48,736 bases of DNA from positions 1-48,736 of the forward strand of contig CAZMRF010000035.1 in the NCBI GenBank assembly GCA_964568735.1, written 5' to 3'. Each line of letters opens with the position of its first letter. Within the stretch, counting starts at the first letter, position 1. Made by a program: the position numbers and the translations under genes. Below are positions 31,250 to 40,451 of the stretch, one piece after another. The DNA comes from CAZMRF01 sp964568735. GTDB taxonomy: Bacteria > Acidobacteriota > Polarisedimenticolia > JACPZX01. The notes beneath the pieces were generated by a model. It did not search any database. It had not been told where the DNA came from and worked only from the letters and a program-made list of their open reading frames with translations.

Positions 31250-33958
31250 TCACCGGCCGGTCGCGCGGACCTGGTGTGACTCGAGCGCCTTGAACCGGGG
31301 GTGATCGAGGAGCGGCTTCATGAGAGGATCGAGGCGGAGCCATGTAATCGAGTAGAGCGACGGGATCGAGAGGAGGCGCTCGATCTGATCGAGGGCGAGA
31401 TCCTTCTCGCCCGCCATCACGCAGATCCTCGCCATGTCCGCCACCCGCTCGGGAGCCGCATAGGCATCCAGCTCTATCGGGTACAGCTCCATCCCGCGCC
31501 GTCCGGATCTGATCGCCTCCTCTCCGCGTCCGAGCCCCGCGAGCGCGATCCCGAGAGCGCTGTGGAGCCTGTGATCCTCCGGACTGCGCACGATCGCCTC
31601 GCCGATCATCATGTGCGCCGCGCCGTAGGCCTCCCGCGCCCGCGGCAGATCGTTCATGGCCTGGAGCGCCATCGCCTCGAGGAGGGGGCGGGGATAGAAG
31701 ACGCCCTGATCCTGAAGCACGTCGCCGGGAAGAGCGGCCGCCCACTGCCGCGCCTCCTCGTACCTGCCATCGAGGAGCAGCAGGAAGTACCAGGTGATCG
31801 ACGTGCTCGGATCGCCGGGGTCGAAGGTGCCTTCGAAGACGGCCCTGGCCGCCGCGGGATCGCCCTTCCAGAGCAGAGCGATGAGAGCCTTGAATCGGTA
31901 GCCCCGGCGCTGGTCGGGCTCCAGCTCGATCGAGCGGTCGAGGAACTGCTCCGCCCGGGCGTACTCGCGCATGAAGACGAGGCTCGATCCCAGCTCGCCG
32001 ATCAGGTTCGCGTGGAGGGGATCCAGCTCCTGCGCCTGCAGCAGGTCGCGGACCGATTCCTCCCACTTGCCCTGGCGGCGGTGGACGTAACCGATGGCCG
32101 AGATCGCATCGACGTCGTTGGGACGCTCCCTTCTCGCGGCGGCGAACTCGGCAAGGGCGAGGTCGTATTCCTTGTGCGCCCAGTAGTGGAAGTATCCGCG
32201 CGCCACCCGGATCTCCGGAGCCCTCGGGGCGAGCGCCGCGGCTCGCTCCACGGCCTCACGCGCCATTTCGCGCCGCGCTTCGGAGCGATCGAAGCCGAGG
32301 TGGTAACGGAGGCTGTGCACCCGGGCCAGCTCGGCCCAGGCGAAGGCGAAGGAGGGATCCAGCTCCGTCGCCTTCGTGAGCATCCGGACCGCCTCGGCCG
32401 AGCCCTCCTCGGTCACCAGGTCGGGCCCCCTCGAGGCGGCGATGCCTCGCAGGTAGGCCTGGTAGGAGTCGACGTTCCCGGTGGGGCGGAAGCCCATCGC
32501 GGAGCGCTCGGGATCGTGAAGGACGATGCCGAGCTGCCTGATGACGCTCTCGGCGATCTCGGTCTGGACCTGGAAGATGTCGTCGATCTCGCGATCGTAG
32601 GCGTCGGACCACATCTGGGTGTCGTCGGCGACGCCGGCGAGCTGCGGGGTGATCCGCACGCGACTGGCGCCCCCGGCGGTCCGTGCCCAGCGGACGGATC
32701 CCTCCAGCACGTAGTCCACGCCGAGGTCCGCGCCGATGTCGCGGATGCTCTTGCCCGTGCGGTCGTACTGGAAGGCGCTGGTCCGCGAGATGACGCCCAG
32801 GCCGCTCGCCACGGCGAGGCGGCTGGTGATCTCCTCCGTCATTCCCTGGGCGAAGTAGGCATCCTCCGCAGCGCCGAGGTTTTCGAAGGGGAGGACCACG
32901 ATCTTCTTCCGAGTGCCGGCTGCGCCCGGCTGCGCCGGTGATCCCTCAGCGCCTCGCGCGGTCTCCCTCGATCCCTGGGCGCGCCACGCGACGTAGCCGG
33001 CCGCGAGCGCGATCAGGATCAGGGCCCCGGCGGCCGCGATTCCCCACCGGGGCTTCCCGCGCGCGGCCGCGCCGCCCGAGTAGGAGCCGCTCACGGTCGT
33101 GGCTCCTCCGGCCTCGCGAAGGTCTCTCACGAGAGGCTCGGTGCTCTGGTAACGATCCGCGGGATTCTTCTTGAGGCACTTCTCCAGTATGCCCTGCATC
33201 AGCGGAGAGACTTCCGGATTCAGCTCCGGGGCAGGGCGGGGCTCGTCCTTCAGGATCGCACTCAGCGTCTCCACTCCCGTCGATCCCTTGAAGGGAGCCT
33301 CGCCGGTGAGCATCTCGTAGAGCGTGATCCCGAAGGAGAAGATGTCGGAGCGCGCGTCGACCGGGTCGCTCCGCGCTTGCTCGGGGGACATGTAGCCGAC
33401 CGTGCCCAGGATCCGGCCCTCGCGGGTGAGAGGATCGGACTTGCTGCCGAGCGGGGAGTCGCCGGCGAAAGCCTCTTCGTGGAGGACCTTGGCCACGCCG
33501 AAGTCGAGGATCTTCGGATGGTTGTCCGGCCTGACGACGATGTTCTCCGGCTTGAGATCGCGATGCACGATGCCCGTGGCGTGCGCATGGCCGAGCCCCT
33601 CGGCGATCTCACAGCCGAGGCGGGCGGCCGCGGCCGGCGCCACGGGCCCTTCCTTGATGAGGGATCGGAGCGTCCGCCCCTCGACGAACTCCATGACGAT
33701 GAAGGTGAGGCCGTCGGCTTCGTCCACCTCGTGGACCGTCGCGATGTAGGGGTGGGTCAGGGCGCCCGCGGCATGCGCTTCGCGCACGAAGCGCTCGCGG
33801 CGCCCCGGCTCGGCCGTCAGGTGAGGGTGGAGGACCTTGATGGCGACCTGGCGGTTCAGCCGGCCGTCCATCGCGCGGAAAATGACTCCCATCCCGCCCT
33901 CCCCGATCTGCTCGAGGAGCTTGTAGCGGGAGAGCATCTGGCCCAGCCGAAGGGTCAC
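31250..33958 (-). CDS. membrane Ser/Thr protein kinase with TolB-like and TPR domains
   Basis: This 902-residue protein has a complete PknB-type kinase domain (residues 12-280): the glycine loop GEGGMG, Lys41 in VAIKVL, HRDLKPEN (132-139), DFGVAK (152-157) and SPEQA. One TM segment follows (305-325). After it comes a TolB-N-like/adenylate-cyclase-associated domain (KKIVVLPFENLGAAEDAYFAQGMTEEITSRL, 351-480), then about 400 residues of TPR helices (500-902). The kinase is cytoplasmic and the TolB/TPR part presumably periplasmic. Such proteins are abundant in Acidobacteria and Myxobacteria; inputs are unknown. It begins with GTG at 33958 and is divergent from the DUF3810-type gene. Confidence 0.88.
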   Translation of the reverse strand: MTLRLGQMLSRYKLLEQIGEGGMGVIFRAMDGRLNRQVAIKVLHPHLTAEPGRRERFVREAHAAGALTHPYIATVHEVDEADGLTFIVMEFVEGRTLRSLIKEGPVAPAAAARLGCEIAEGLGHAHATGIVHRDLKPENIVVRPDNHPKILDFGVAKVLHEEAFAGDSPLGSKSDPLTREGRILGTVGYMSPEQARSDPVDARSDIFSFGITLYEMLTGEAPFKGSTGVETLSAILKDEPRPAPELNPEVSPLMQGILEKCLKKNPADRYQSTEPLVRDLREAGGATTVSGSYSGGAAARGKPRWGIAAAGALILIALAAGYVAWRAQGSRETARGAEGSPAQPGAAGTRKKIVVLPFENLGAAEDAYFAQGMTEEITSRLAVASGLGVISRTSAFQYDRTGKSIRDIGADLGVDYVLEGSVRWARTAGGASRVRITPQLAGVADDTQMWSDAYDREIDDIFQVQTEIAESVIRQLGIVLHDPERSAMGFRPTGNVDSYQAYLRGIAASRGPDLVTEEGSAEAVRMLTKATELDPSFAFAWAELARVHSLRYHLGFDRSEARREMAREAVERAAALAPRAPEIRVARGYFHYWAHKEYDLALAEFAAARRERPNDVDAISAIGYVHRRQGKWEESVRDLLQAQELDPLHANLIGELGSSLVFMREYARAEQFLDRSIELEPDQRRGYRFKALIALLWKGDPAAARAVFEGTFDPGDPSTSITWYFLLLLDGRYEEARQWAAALPGDVLQDQGVFYPRPLLEAMALQAMNDLPRAREAYGAAHMMIGEAIVRSPEDHRLHSALGIALAGLGRGEEAIRSGRRGMELYPIELDAYAAPERVADMARICVMAGEKDLALDQIERLLSIPSLYSITWLRLDPLMKPLLDHPRFKALESHQVRATGR

Positions 33959-34245
33959 GTGTGCGGTTCCAGCTCCCGTCTCCCGGCCGCCTTCACGGCG
34001 ATCGCGGATCGAGGCAGCTCGGCAGGGGCCGGCGAGAGGGCGGGGAGGATATCACTCGGAGGCAGGAGGCCCATCTCCGTCCTGGCTTGTGGGGGGCTGC
34101 GAGCGACGGCGAACCTGCCCCGGCCGGCCAGGGGGCACGGTGGGGTGCGATCGCCCCGGTACCGGCAGGCCTGCACGCCTTGGGTCCGCAGACTATCTTC
34201 TCGGCCCGGATCCCCGCGTGATCCTCACGGGAGGTGTGCGAGCCG
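33959..34245. other. divergent intergenic region between kinase and DUF3810 gene
   Basis: These 287 bases must contain promoters for both genes, but no clear -35/-10 pair stands out. A GGGAGG at 34228-34233 precedes the DUF3810 start. Confidence 0.35.
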
Positions 34246-35412
34246 ATGAGAGCCGGCGCGAAAAGGCGCAGATCGAAGGTGGGGATCCTCCTGCGCCTCG
34301 CCGCGGTGGCTTCAGGACTGGCGGCCTTCCTCGCGTTTCGGGCCCTCGCCGCGGCTCCGGACCTCGCCGAAAGCTGGTACTCGGCCGGACTGGGGCCGCG
34401 AATCGCCTCGATCCTCTCCCGGGCGACGGGTTGGATACCCTTCACGCTCGTCGAGATCCTGGTCGTGCTCTTCCTGGCTCGGCAGGCCGTCTCGCTGATC
34501 CGGGGGATCACGAAGATGCGCCAGGGGAGGGTGCGACCCGGCACTGCGCTGGCCGGAGGGGCGCTGCGCCTCGCCGCCGATCTCGGAATCATCGTTGCGC
34601 TGCTCTACGCGACCTGGGGGTTCAACTACGCTCGCCCACCGCTCGAAGAGCGCAAGAGCTGGCACGTGGGTGGGGCGGACGCCGAAGAGCTGACGCTTCT
34701 CGCGCTGGACATGGTCGACGCGGCCAACGAGGAGTACCTCGCGCTGCACGGGGCCAAGGGCTCCGAGGCCCCGACGGGCGCCATGCTCGGCCGGCCGGAG
34801 CTGGCGGGATCCCTGGAGATGGGCTGGCAGCAGGCTGCACGGCTCCTCGGAGAGCCCTCGCTCGCGGAGCGGTACGGGCCTCCCAAGCCCCTCTTCGCAA
34901 GCCGGATCCTCGATTATTCGGGCATTGCCGGCTTCTACTTCCCCTTCACCGGGGAGGCCTGTTACAACAAAGGGGCACCGCCCGAGAGCCTGCCGATGAT
35001 GGTGGCTCACGAGATGGCCCACCAGCGGGGCTATGCCCGTGAAGACGAAGCCAACTTCATGGGTTTCCTCGCGGCGGCTCTTTCCCCGCACCCATGGCCG
35101 CGGTACTCGGCGGCCGTCTTCGCACAGCGGCAGCTCATCGCGGCCGTGGCCCGCCAGGACCAGGACCGGGCGCGTGGCCTGGAGGATCGCAGGCATCCCG
35201 GTGTTCAGCGCGACATCGATGCCTCGGACGCCTACTGGAAGCGCTTCCAGGGGCCCGCGCAGCGGGCAGCCGAGAAAATGAACGACGCGTATCTCAAGAC
35301 CCAGAGGGTGCCCGGAGGGATCCGGAGCTACGCGCGTAGCGTCGAGCTGCTCGTCGGCTATGCGAGGGCGAACGAAGGGGCCCTGCCGCGCGGCGGCGCG
35401 ATCGCCCGGTAG
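34246..35412 (+). CDS. DUF3810-type membrane protein with HExxH metalloprotease motif
   Basis: This 388-residue protein has about three N-terminal membrane segments (residues 12-35, 65-85, 105-125) and a long soluble part. It contains MMVAHEMAHQRGYAREDEANF, in which H-E-x-x-H is followed nine residues later by the E of DEANF, the arrangement of gluzincin-type zinc metalloproteases. Other DUF3810 features are WGFNYARPP, IAGFYFPFTGEA and KTQRVPGGIRSY. The family's substrate is not known to me. The ATG at 34246 is favoured; an in-frame GTG at 34234 touches the GGGAGG sequence and leaves no spacing. It sits alone between two minus-strand Ser/Thr kinase genes, and only 20 bases separate it from the end of the second. 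Confidence 0.75.
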   Translation: MRAGAKRRRSKVGILLRLAAVASGLAAFLAFRALAAAPDLAESWYSAGLGPRIASILSRATGWIPFTLVEILVVLFLARQAVSLIRGITKMRQGRVRPGTALAGGALRLAADLGIIVALLYATWGFNYARPPLEERKSWHVGGADAEELTLLALDMVDAANEEYLALHGAKGSEAPTGAMLGRPELAGSLEMGWQQAARLLGEPSLAERYGPPKPLFASRILDYSGIAGFYFPFTGEACYNKGAPPESLPMMVAHEMAHQRGYAREDEANFMGFLAAALSPHPWPRYSAAVFAQRQLIAAVARQDQDRARGLEDRRHPGVQRDIDASDAYWKRFQGPAQRAAEKMNDAYLKTQRVPGGIRSYARSVELLVGYARANEGALPRGGAIAR

Positions 35413-35432
35413 CCGCTCCTGGCGGCAGGCAA

Positions 35433-38051
35433 CTAGTGCGCGGAAGCAGCGAGCCGCCGCTTGGCGTCCGCGACGGCGGCCACGGGAAGATCGGCCTTGC
35501 CCCATGCGGCGAGGAACTGGCCCAGGTGGCCGCGGGCGGCCCCGGCCTGCCCCGCACGCTCCTCGAGGATCGCGAGATCGTAGAGGGCGACGGGAGTCGA
35601 AACACGATCGTTCCAGGGCTCTCGCATGATGGGGCGGAGCCCCTCGCGATAGGCGGCGATGGCTCCATCGAGGTCGCCGAAGGCAGCCTTGACGCGCGCG
35701 CTCGTGAAGGCGCCCACCTCCGGGTTCCGGCTCTCCGGAGGCAGCTCGGCCGCTTTCCCCAGGTCGGCGAGGGCAGCCCCCAGGTCTCCCTCCTCCCTGT
35801 GGATCTCGGCCTGCAGGGCGAGGACCCAGAAAAGATCGGGATCGGGCACGACCTCGTTCATCCTCTCCCGGAGGGTTCCCAGCGTCTTCCTGGCCTCCGC
35901 CATCTCGCCGCCCGCGAGCTGCAGCCTGCCCAGCCAGTAGTAGGCCGGAGCGTAGTGGGGATCCGTGACGAGGCTGTCGCGGGCGGAGCTGATGGCGGAG
36001 GCCCGATCGCCCGCCGCGTCGAGAATCTGCGCGCGCGAGACCGCACAGAAGGCGCCCAGCCGCATGAACGGAGTGCCTGACAGCGCCGAGTGAGCCTCGC
36101 GGAAGGCGGCAAGCGCTTCCGTGAGGCGGCCCACGTGGGCAAGAACCCACGCCTTGGTGAGCATCGCCGCCGGGGGCTCGCCCCCCGCGGCCCGGGCCGC
36201 CTGGGACGAGAGCTCGGCGGCTCGCGGGCCGTGGCCGGCTGCGAGATGAGCTGGGGCGAGGATGAGTCGCAGGCTGTCGTGGCCGCGCCCGAGCGCCGCT
36301 TCGCCGACACTGAGGGCCTCCTCCATCCGCCCCTCGGCGAAGAGGATGGCCACCTCCACCTCCTCCTCCGCGGCGTCGATCTCCATGCCGGCCGCTCGGC
36401 TTTCGATCAACCGCCGTGCCGAGGTGACGTCCTCCGCGGCGAGATCGTCGTAGACGAGGTGATGGAAAACGAGCTTGAAGCTCGGATCGAGGTCGAGAGC
36501 TCTCTGGAGATACTCACGGGACCTTGCGGGGCTCCAGTGACGGCTGCTGTGCTCGTGGATCTCCCCGAGCAGGTACCAGGCATCGGCCGTGTCGGGGTGG
36601 CGCTTCACGAGGTCGGAGAGCGCGTCGTAGGCCGTCCCGAAATCCTGACGTAGCCAGTGGAGCTGGGCGCTGTAGAGAGTTCTCCAGGGTTCGGGCATGC
36701 GATCGGCCTGGGGGAGCCCCGCCTGAAGCGCGGGCAGGCTCCCGTCGGGATCCCCTCCCCAGGAGCGGGCGATCGCGAGCTGGTAGTAGGCCAGTGCGAA
36801 GGTGGGATCGATCCCGATCGCGCCCTCCAGCCGGGAGATGGCCTCGTTCCAGCGCGCCCCGTGCAGTGCCAGCTCACCGGCTGCGTATTCCTGGTAGGCC
36901 TCGCTGGATCTGGCGAGTGCGCGAGCGACATCGGTAGAGCCCTCATGGCCCGGCCCGGCCTTCACGCCGGACTGAGCCTGGCCCGCCTCGGGGCTCTCGC
37001 CGGCCGGTGGAGGCGAAGCCCGGTTGCGCAGGTAGAGGGCGGACAATACGCCGACCAGGGCGAGGGCTGCGATCGTCCAGATGAGAATCCGGGGCAGTCG
37101 CCGCGTGCGCGGGGCGGGCCTTTGTGCGACGGCTGCAGGCTCCCTGATCGCCGGACCCTCGAAGGTAGTCCTCCTCATCGCGGCCTCCTGGAGCGCGAGC
37201 TGGGCGATCCGAAGGGAGGCCACGAGATCCTCCATCCGCTGGAAGCGCTTCGCCGGGTCTTTATGCAGGCACTCCTCGAGGAGCGCCTCCACATAGGGAT
37301 GGACGGCAGGGTTGACCTGCGAGGCCGGCGGGGGCGGCTCCTTGAGGATGGACGTGAGGGTGTCGATGGGCGTGCGGCCGCGGAAGGGCGCCTGGCCGGT
37401 GACCATCTCGTAGAGGATCACGCCGAGAGAGAAGATGTCCGTCCGCGCGTCGACCGGATCCCCCCGCGCCTGCTCGGGGGACATGTAGCCGAGCGTCCCC
37501 ATGATCTTCCCTTCGCCCGAGAGGCTCGTCGTCGAGGGGCGAGTGCGCCGCCGGAACATGCCGCCCTGGTCCTCGAGCAGCTTCGCGATGCCGAAGTCGA
37601 GGATCTTGGGGCGCCGATCGGGGCGGACGATGATGTTGTCCGGCTTCAGGTCGCGATGGACGACGCCGGCGCGGTGCGCTTCGGCCAGACCCTCGGCGAT
37701 CTCGACGGCGATCCGGAGCGTCTCCATGAGGGGGACCGGACCGGCGCCGATCATCCTCTTGAGCGTGCGGCCCTCGACGAATTCCATGACGATGTACGTC
37801 AGGTCTCCGCTCTCGGAGACCTCGTGGATGGCGGCGATGGTCGGATGGGTCACGGCCGCGGCGGCTCTCGCCTCGCGCTCGAACCTCCGGCGCAGCTTTT
37901 CGTCCGAGGTGAGGCCCGGCTGGAGGATCTTGATCGCGACCTGGCGCTTGAGGCGGCTGTCGTACGCCCTGAAGACACGCCCCATGCCGCCTTCGCCGAT
38001 GAGCTCGAGGAGCTCATAGTGGGCGACGGTCTGGCCGGGCTGCAGCGACAT
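35433..38051 (-). CDS. membrane Ser/Thr protein kinase with C-terminal TPR domain
   Basis: This 872-residue protein has a PknB-type kinase domain (residues 12-280): GEGGMG, Lys41, HRDLKPDN (132-139), DFGIAK (152-157), then the activation segment RRRTRPSTTSLSGEGKIMG and SPEQA. A single TM segment follows (about 320-341), then TPR-like helices to the end (from about residue 370). Unlike its neighbour it has no TolB-like domain between TM and TPRs. The kinase halves are close paralogues over their whole length, while the sensor halves diverge, so the pair shares output chemistry but probably senses different things. ATG at 38051. Confidence 0.88.
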   Translation of the reverse strand: MSLQPGQTVAHYELLELIGEGGMGRVFRAYDSRLKRQVAIKILQPGLTSDEKLRRRFEREARAAAAVTHPTIAAIHEVSESGDLTYIVMEFVEGRTLKRMIGAGPVPLMETLRIAVEIAEGLAEAHRAGVVHRDLKPDNIIVRPDRRPKILDFGIAKLLEDQGGMFRRRTRPSTTSLSGEGKIMGTLGYMSPEQARGDPVDARTDIFSLGVILYEMVTGQAPFRGRTPIDTLTSILKEPPPPASQVNPAVHPYVEALLEECLHKDPAKRFQRMEDLVASLRIAQLALQEAAMRRTTFEGPAIREPAAVAQRPAPRTRRLPRILIWTIAALALVGVLSALYLRNRASPPPAGESPEAGQAQSGVKAGPGHEGSTDVARALARSSEAYQEYAAGELALHGARWNEAISRLEGAIGIDPTFALAYYQLAIARSWGGDPDGSLPALQAGLPQADRMPEPWRTLYSAQLHWLRQDFGTAYDALSDLVKRHPDTADAWYLLGEIHEHSSRHWSPARSREYLQRALDLDPSFKLVFHHLVYDDLAAEDVTSARRLIESRAAGMEIDAAEEEVEVAILFAEGRMEEALSVGEAALGRGHDSLRLILAPAHLAAGHGPRAAELSSQAARAAGGEPPAAMLTKAWVLAHVGRLTEALAAFREAHSALSGTPFMRLGAFCAVSRAQILDAAGDRASAISSARDSLVTDPHYAPAYYWLGRLQLAGGEMAEARKTLGTLRERMNEVVPDPDLFWVLALQAEIHREEGDLGAALADLGKAAELPPESRNPEVGAFTSARVKAAFGDLDGAIAAYREGLRPIMREPWNDRVSTPVALYDLAILEERAGQAGAARGHLGQFLAAWGKADLPVAAVADAKRRLAASAH

Positions 38052-38436
38052 GGGTGCGGCTCCGTCAGGCCGTGAGGATCCCGCACGCCGGGCGGCGCGC
38101 GACGGTACCCGGGTGCGGCCCGGAGCGGGAGGATACCACCGCGCCTCCGCAGCTCAGAGACGCGCACGCCCCTGGCGCGGGACGGAGGGAATCGCCCGAA
38201 GCAACAGCGTGGTCCGAGTAGCTGCGAGCGCGTACAGGGTCCCAGCCTTGGGGGACGAGCGAAGCAGGGCTTGATCGCATGGGTGGCCGAGGAGTGACTA
38301 CGCGTACAGGGTCCCGCCTTGCGGGAGACCAGGGAGCGCTCGCAGCCACTCGGCCACCTAGAGCCGCATGAGGGAGGGCTTCGGGCGATTCCCTCCGTCC
38401 CGCGCTGAGCAGCCGTCGTGCAGCGGAGCCCGGGGT
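38052..38436. other. gene-free stretch holding the inverted-repeat element
   Basis: The 385 bases between the kinase start and the next minus-strand gene end are mostly occupied by the 231-bp element at 38175-38405. The remaining left flank must carry the kinase promoter, but none is clear. Confidence 0.5.
38175..38405. repeat. 231-bp palindromic element with perfect 28-bp terminal inverted repeats
   Basis: The left arm 38175-38202 begins GCGCGGGACGGAGGGAATCG. The right arm 38378-38405 is its exact reverse complement (28 of 28). Inside, 38209-38230 and 38337-38358 form a second, imperfect inverted repeat (about 17 of 22). Two direct copies of CGCGTACAGGGTCCC (38229-38243 and 38301-38315) are each followed by a small GC hairpin. 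There is no open frame of note and no obvious target-site duplication. It could be a MITE-like non-autonomous element, a REP/BIME-type repeat or a large structured RNA. Confidence 0.75.
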
Positions 38437-38988
38437 CTAGCTCTGGCGGCGCGCCGTGCGGTCCTTGATGGCCTTGCTCAGGAGGTAGGCGCCGAAGCCC
38501 ATCGGGATGAGGGGCCACCACTCCTCGATGAAGTCGAGCGGCATGCCGAAGCGGGTGTGCATCAGGAGCAGGAAGCCGGCGGCCATGAGAAGCGAGCCGC
38601 CGAGGATGGAGCCGCCCATGGAAGGCATCTTGAAGTCGCCGGGGACGGAAGGCACCTCGCCGCCCGCGAGGACCTGGTTGTAGAGGGTCGCGCGCCGGAC
38701 GGCATCCACGATGTTGTAGAGCCAGAAGAAGGCGAGGAAGAGCCCGAAGAGGGGCGCCCACGAATCCGTGGTCATGTTGGCGAGGAAGGTGATCGTGAAT
38801 GCCACGACGAGGATGTGGATGAACCCCCGCGGGTAGTAGCCGACGTAGATCTGTCCCAGGCCGGGCATCGCCGACAGGATTCCCGCCAGCGCGGGGTTCT
38901 TGCGCCTGGGGTCGTTGATCTCGAGGCGAGATGGGGCCCGCGAAGCCTCAGGGGCGAAGGACGGGGCCTCTTCGTGCGTGGCATTCAT
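38437..38988 (-). CDS. small multi-pass membrane protein (TM2/DUF5668-like)
   Basis: This 183-residue protein has about four membrane segments. The start of the membrane part (NPALAGILSAMPGLGQIYVGYYPRGFIHI) resembles the TM2-domain pattern in which a glycine-rich turn links two helices. The end (FIEEWWPLIPMGFGAYLLSKAIK) resembles DUF5668/LiaF-type TM pairs (xWPLIxIxxGxxLL). LiaF-like proteins modulate envelope stress signalling, which fits the coupled anti-sigma and sigma genes upstream. Its ATG overlaps the anti-sigma stop (ATGA at 38985-38988), so the three genes form an operon. Confidence 0.72.
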   Translation of the reverse strand: MNATHEEAPSFAPEASRAPSRLEINDPRRKNPALAGILSAMPGLGQIYVGYYPRGFIHILVVAFTITFLANMTTDSWAPLFGLFLAFFWLYNIVDAVRRATLYNQVLAGGEVPSVPGDFKMPSMGGSILGGSLLMAAGFLLLMHTRFGMPLDFIEEWWPLIPMGFGAYLLSKAIKDRTARRQS

Positions 38989-39794
38989 GGCTTGTCTCCA
39001 TCATGACGGTCCCCCGGCTCGGGGAACCGATCGTTGTCGTCGTCGATCTCTGCTTCATCCTGACGGCCGGGAGCTCCATCGGGTTCCGTGCCGGGCGGGG
39101 CGGAGTCGCGGCTGCCGCTGGATCGCAGCGCGCCGAAGAGTCCCGAGAAACCTCCGCCGAGCCGCTTCATGGCCATCGAGGATCCTCCGGCGACGCTGCC
39201 GGCCACCTCTTTCGACGTGGCGCCGACGGTCGTCCGCGTGGCCGCCCAGGCCCACTGGACCTCGCCGGAGATTCGCTCTTCCATCCGGGAGACCGGCTCC
39301 CGGGCGACGGCGATCGGGTTTCCGGAGGCGACAGTGAGGGCCATCCGCGGGATCCCCGCAAGCGGGGAGAAAGGCGTGCCGAAGAGAAGCATGAGGACGA
39401 AGGCGCCGACGTAGGCGCTCTCGAAGGCGATGCGAGGCCGCTGAAGCAGATCGTCGGCAATCCGCGATATGCGTACGGAGAGCGGCAGCCTGTCACGGAC
39501 CATGGCCGCCGTCGCGGCGACGACGCTCCGCGCGAAGTCCGCTCCGGGGTCGATCTCGGCCAGCATCGGGAGGTCGGCGCTCATGAGCTGCAACGCGCCG
39601 ACGAGGGATGAGCACGGCTCACAGGAAGCGAGGTGGAGGCCGACCAGCTCACGCTCCACAGGGTCGAGCGAGCCGTCCACGAGATCGCAGAGCCTGGGCT
39701 CCGCGCTGGCGCACGCCGGCCCCGAGGTGGCCCTGAGGATCGCCTCGGTGAGGCCGGGAGGCGGCGGGGGGGTGCGGCCGTCATCCATTGTCAT
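38985..39794 (-). CDS. anti-sigma factor with zinc-binding (zf-HC2-like) domain
   Basis: This 269-residue protein has a zinc anti-sigma motif (LVGLHLASCEPCSSL, H-x3-C-x2-C). An upstream C in RLCDLVDGSLDPVERELV completes the zf-HC2 pattern. A TM segment near residues 125-145 (AYVGAFVLMLLFGTPF) is followed by a second hydrophobic patch, and the tail is polar and acidic (EAEIDDDNDRFPEP). It lies six bases after the sigma factor gene and overlaps the downstream membrane gene. It presumably holds the ECF factor inactive at the membrane until a signal arrives. Confidence 0.83.
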   Translation of the reverse strand: MTMDDGRTPPPPPGLTEAILRATSGPACASAEPRLCDLVDGSLDPVERELVGLHLASCEPCSSLVGALQLMSADLPMLAEIDPGADFARSVVAATAAMVRDRLPLSVRISRIADDLLQRPRIAFESAYVGAFVLMLLFGTPFSPLAGIPRMALTVASGNPIAVAREPVSRMEERISGEVQWAWAATRTTVGATSKEVAGSVAGGSSMAMKRLGGGFSGLFGALRSSGSRDSAPPGTEPDGAPGRQDEAEIDDDNDRFPEPGDRHDGDKP

Positions 39795-39800
39795 GCACGC

Positions 39801-40376
39801 TCATTCGCGGACCGCCAGGGTCCCACAGGAAGGGTCCAGTCCGCGCAGGGCGACAGCCAGCTCGAAGCGCGCGCGGTTCGATCTCGACTTGACCGTTCCG
39901 ATGGGGATCTGGAGCAGATCCGAGATCTCCTCGAGCTTCAGCCCCTGGATCTCCTTGAGGAGGATCATCTCTCGCCCCATGTCGCTCATTCGCTCGAGGG
40001 CGCTGTAGAGAAGCCTCCGGCGAACGGAGGCTTCGGTGGCCTCCTCGGGCGAGGGGCCCTGATCCGGGAGCTGGATCCCCTCCTCCACGGGGACGTCGGA
40101 GAGGGGAGGGCGGGCCGCCTTCTCGCGCAACCGATCGAGGCAGGCGTTGCGGGCCAGCTTCATCATCCAGGGCAGGAAGGTCTCGCCTCCTTGGAAGGTA
40201 TCGAGCTTTCGGTAGACCCTGATGAAGATCTCCTGCGCCATGTCGCGCGCCTCCTCGGAGTCGCGCATGTAGTGCCAGGCCACCGAGTAGACCCGGCCCT
40301 GGTAGAGACGGACCAGGGCCTCCCACGCGAGCCCGTCGCCCTGGCGGCACCTGTCGATGAGTGTCGCGTCCTGCAA
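39801..40376 (-). CDS. ECF-type RNA polymerase sigma factor
   Basis: This 191-residue protein has sigma region 2 (WEALVRLYQGRVYSVAWHYMRDSEEARDMAQEIFIRVYRKL and FLPWMMKLARNACLDRL) and region 4 (LERMSDMGREMILLKEIQGLKLEEISDLLQIPIGTVKSRSNRAR), the RpoE/SigW-type arrangement. A TTG at 40376 is used as start; GGGAG lies eight bases upstream. The following anti-sigma gene begins six bases after the stop. A GAAC-N17-GTC pair upstream (40452-40475) matches the usual ECF promoter logic and suggests autoregulation. Confidence 0.92.
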   Translation of the reverse strand: MQDATLIDRCRQGDGLAWEALVRLYQGRVYSVAWHYMRDSEEARDMAQEIFIRVYRKLDTFQGGETFLPWMMKLARNACLDRLREKAARPPLSDVPVEEGIQLPDQGPSPEEATEASVRRRLLYSALERMSDMGREMILLKEIQGLKLEEISDLLQIPIGTVKSRSNRARFELAVALRGLDPSCGTLAVRE

Positions 40377-40451
40377 TCCGGCGTCTCCCGCCCTGGAGCC
40401 TGGGCGGCCGGGGCTTCACGGCCCGCCCGCGCCCGGGCACCCATGGATGAT

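Noticed and set aside
34312..36150. 612-codon minus-strand frame covering the DUF3810 gene and the end of a kinase
   Set aside because: It crosses two well supported genes in another frame and is of shadow composition.
38052..38436. Possible CRISPR or tandem repeat array
   Set aside because: Only two direct copies of 15 bp about 72 bases apart and inverted ends; no regular spacer-repeat pattern and no cas genes.
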